Below the pieces are notes generated by a model, which was not told the origin of the DNA, searched no databases, and saw nothing but the letters and a program-made list of their open reading frames with translations. The translations under genes were made by a program, and so were the position numbers. Shown here piece after piece: positions 6,424 through 6,659 of a DNA stretch of 6,659 nucleotides (position 1 is its first letter; every line of letters starts with the position of its first letter). The stretch comes from Candidatus Hydrogenedentota bacterium (GTDB taxonomy: Bacteria > Hydrogenedentota > Hydrogenedentia > Hydrogenedentales > SLHB01). The stretch is taken from positions 377 through 7,035 of the forward strand of contig JAKJDA010000143.1 of NCBI GenBank assembly GCA_022706165.1, read 5' to 3'.

Positions 6424-6659
6424 TGCAGGAAAGCCGTGTTTCCTGCGTGGTCCGCTATGACAACCTCGATGTGCGCAGACGGTCCTGTCAGGTCTTCGTC
6501 GCGCGCCCAAACAAGCAAGTTTTTCTCGGGATCATAATCCATCAGCAACCATCGTCCGCGGCAGGTCGCGCGGATGTCCGCAATGCCGCTGGCGGCGTCG
6601 GCCACGCGCAGGCGCATCGCGGGACGAGGCCATGTCTCGGCGCCGCCGGGCGTTGGCTC
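6375..6659 (-). CDS. C-terminal part of an Ig-like-domain protein, possibly M23 peptidase-type (5' part beyond window)
   Basis: On the minus strand the frame is open at the window edge and ends at 6375, giving 94 residues. The pattern is a beta-rich Ig-like module: VADAASGI, then a GRWLLMDYDPEKNLLVW stretch, LTGPSAHIEVVIADHAGN, and a short tail rich in Cys, Pro and Ser. The D-x-x-SGI and DHAGN turns recall the C-terminal Ig-like domains of M23 metallopeptidases and other exported proteins; no peptidase motif falls in the visible part, so that assignment is weak. An ATG at 6615-6617 is within conserved-looking sequence and is unlikely to be the true start. The gene converges on the luxC-like gene with a 49-bp overlap and is probably a separate transcription unit, not part of the aldehyde pathway. 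Confidence 0.6.
   Translation of the reverse strand, partial: EPTPGGAETWPRPAMRLRVADAASGIADIRATCRGRWLLMDYDPEKNLLVWARDEDLTGPSAHIEVVIADHAGNTAFLHQEICEAAPSCPSQSQ
6416..6446. repeat. Nested inverted repeat over the luxC-like stop codon, possible terminator or attenuating hairpin
   Basis: TTTCCTG (6416-6422), CAGGAAA (6426-6432) and TTTCCTG (6439-6445) lie in a row. The middle arm can pair perfectly with either flanking arm: 7 bp with a 3-nt loop upstream, or 8 bp (GCAGGAAA 6425-6432 with TTTCCTGC 6439-6446) with a 6-nt loop downstream. The two hairpins are mutually exclusive. There is no T-run on either side, so a classical intrinsic terminator is not shown. The structure lies in the region shared by two convergent transcripts. 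Confidence 0.6.

Overview
The window is GC-rich bacterial DNA, roughly 60-65% G+C by eye, with G/C-rich third codon positions and frequent GTG starts. The organism cannot be named from this sequence. Nothing in it is phage-, plasmid- or IS-like, and I see no tRNA, rRNA or CRISPR array.

Layout: six plus-strand genes are packed head to tail. They are (1) the 3' three quarters of a NifV/AksA-type homocitrate or isopropylmalate-type synthase, open at the left edge; (2) a LeuC-type large subunit and (3) a LeuD-type small subunit of an aconitase-family hydro-lyase; (4) a thioredoxin-reductase-fold FAD oxidoreductase without a CxxC dithiol and with an extra C-terminal region; (5) a LuxE-type acyl-activating enzyme; and (6) a LuxC-type acyl-CoA/acyl-protein reductase. 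The gap after gene 1 is 45 nt; every later junction is an overlap or a gap of only 3 nt, and most starts have a good Shine-Dalgarno sequence. This reads as one operon. On the minus strand, converging on the luxC-like gene and overlapping its end by 49 bp, is the C-terminal part of a protein with an Ig-like module of the kind found in surface proteins and M23 peptidases. A nested inverted repeat sits on the luxC-like stop codon.

How the genes may work together (inference): genes 1-3 are the condensation and isomerisation steps of a 2-oxoacid chain-elongation pathway, as in leucine, aminoadipate, homocitrate or coenzyme B precursor synthesis. LuxE and LuxC would then activate a carboxylic acid as an acyl-adenylate, pass it to a LuxE cysteine, and reduce it to an aldehyde with NADPH. 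No LuxAB luciferase, LuxD or nitrogenase gene is present, so neither bioluminescence nor nitrogenase cofactor synthesis is indicated. The beta-decarboxylating dehydrogenase expected as the third elongation step is not in the window. The combination, together with altered active-site positions in the synthase and in both isomerase subunits, suggests an uncharacterised pathway making an elongated acid and reducing it to an aldehyde. This is the most interesting aspect of the window.
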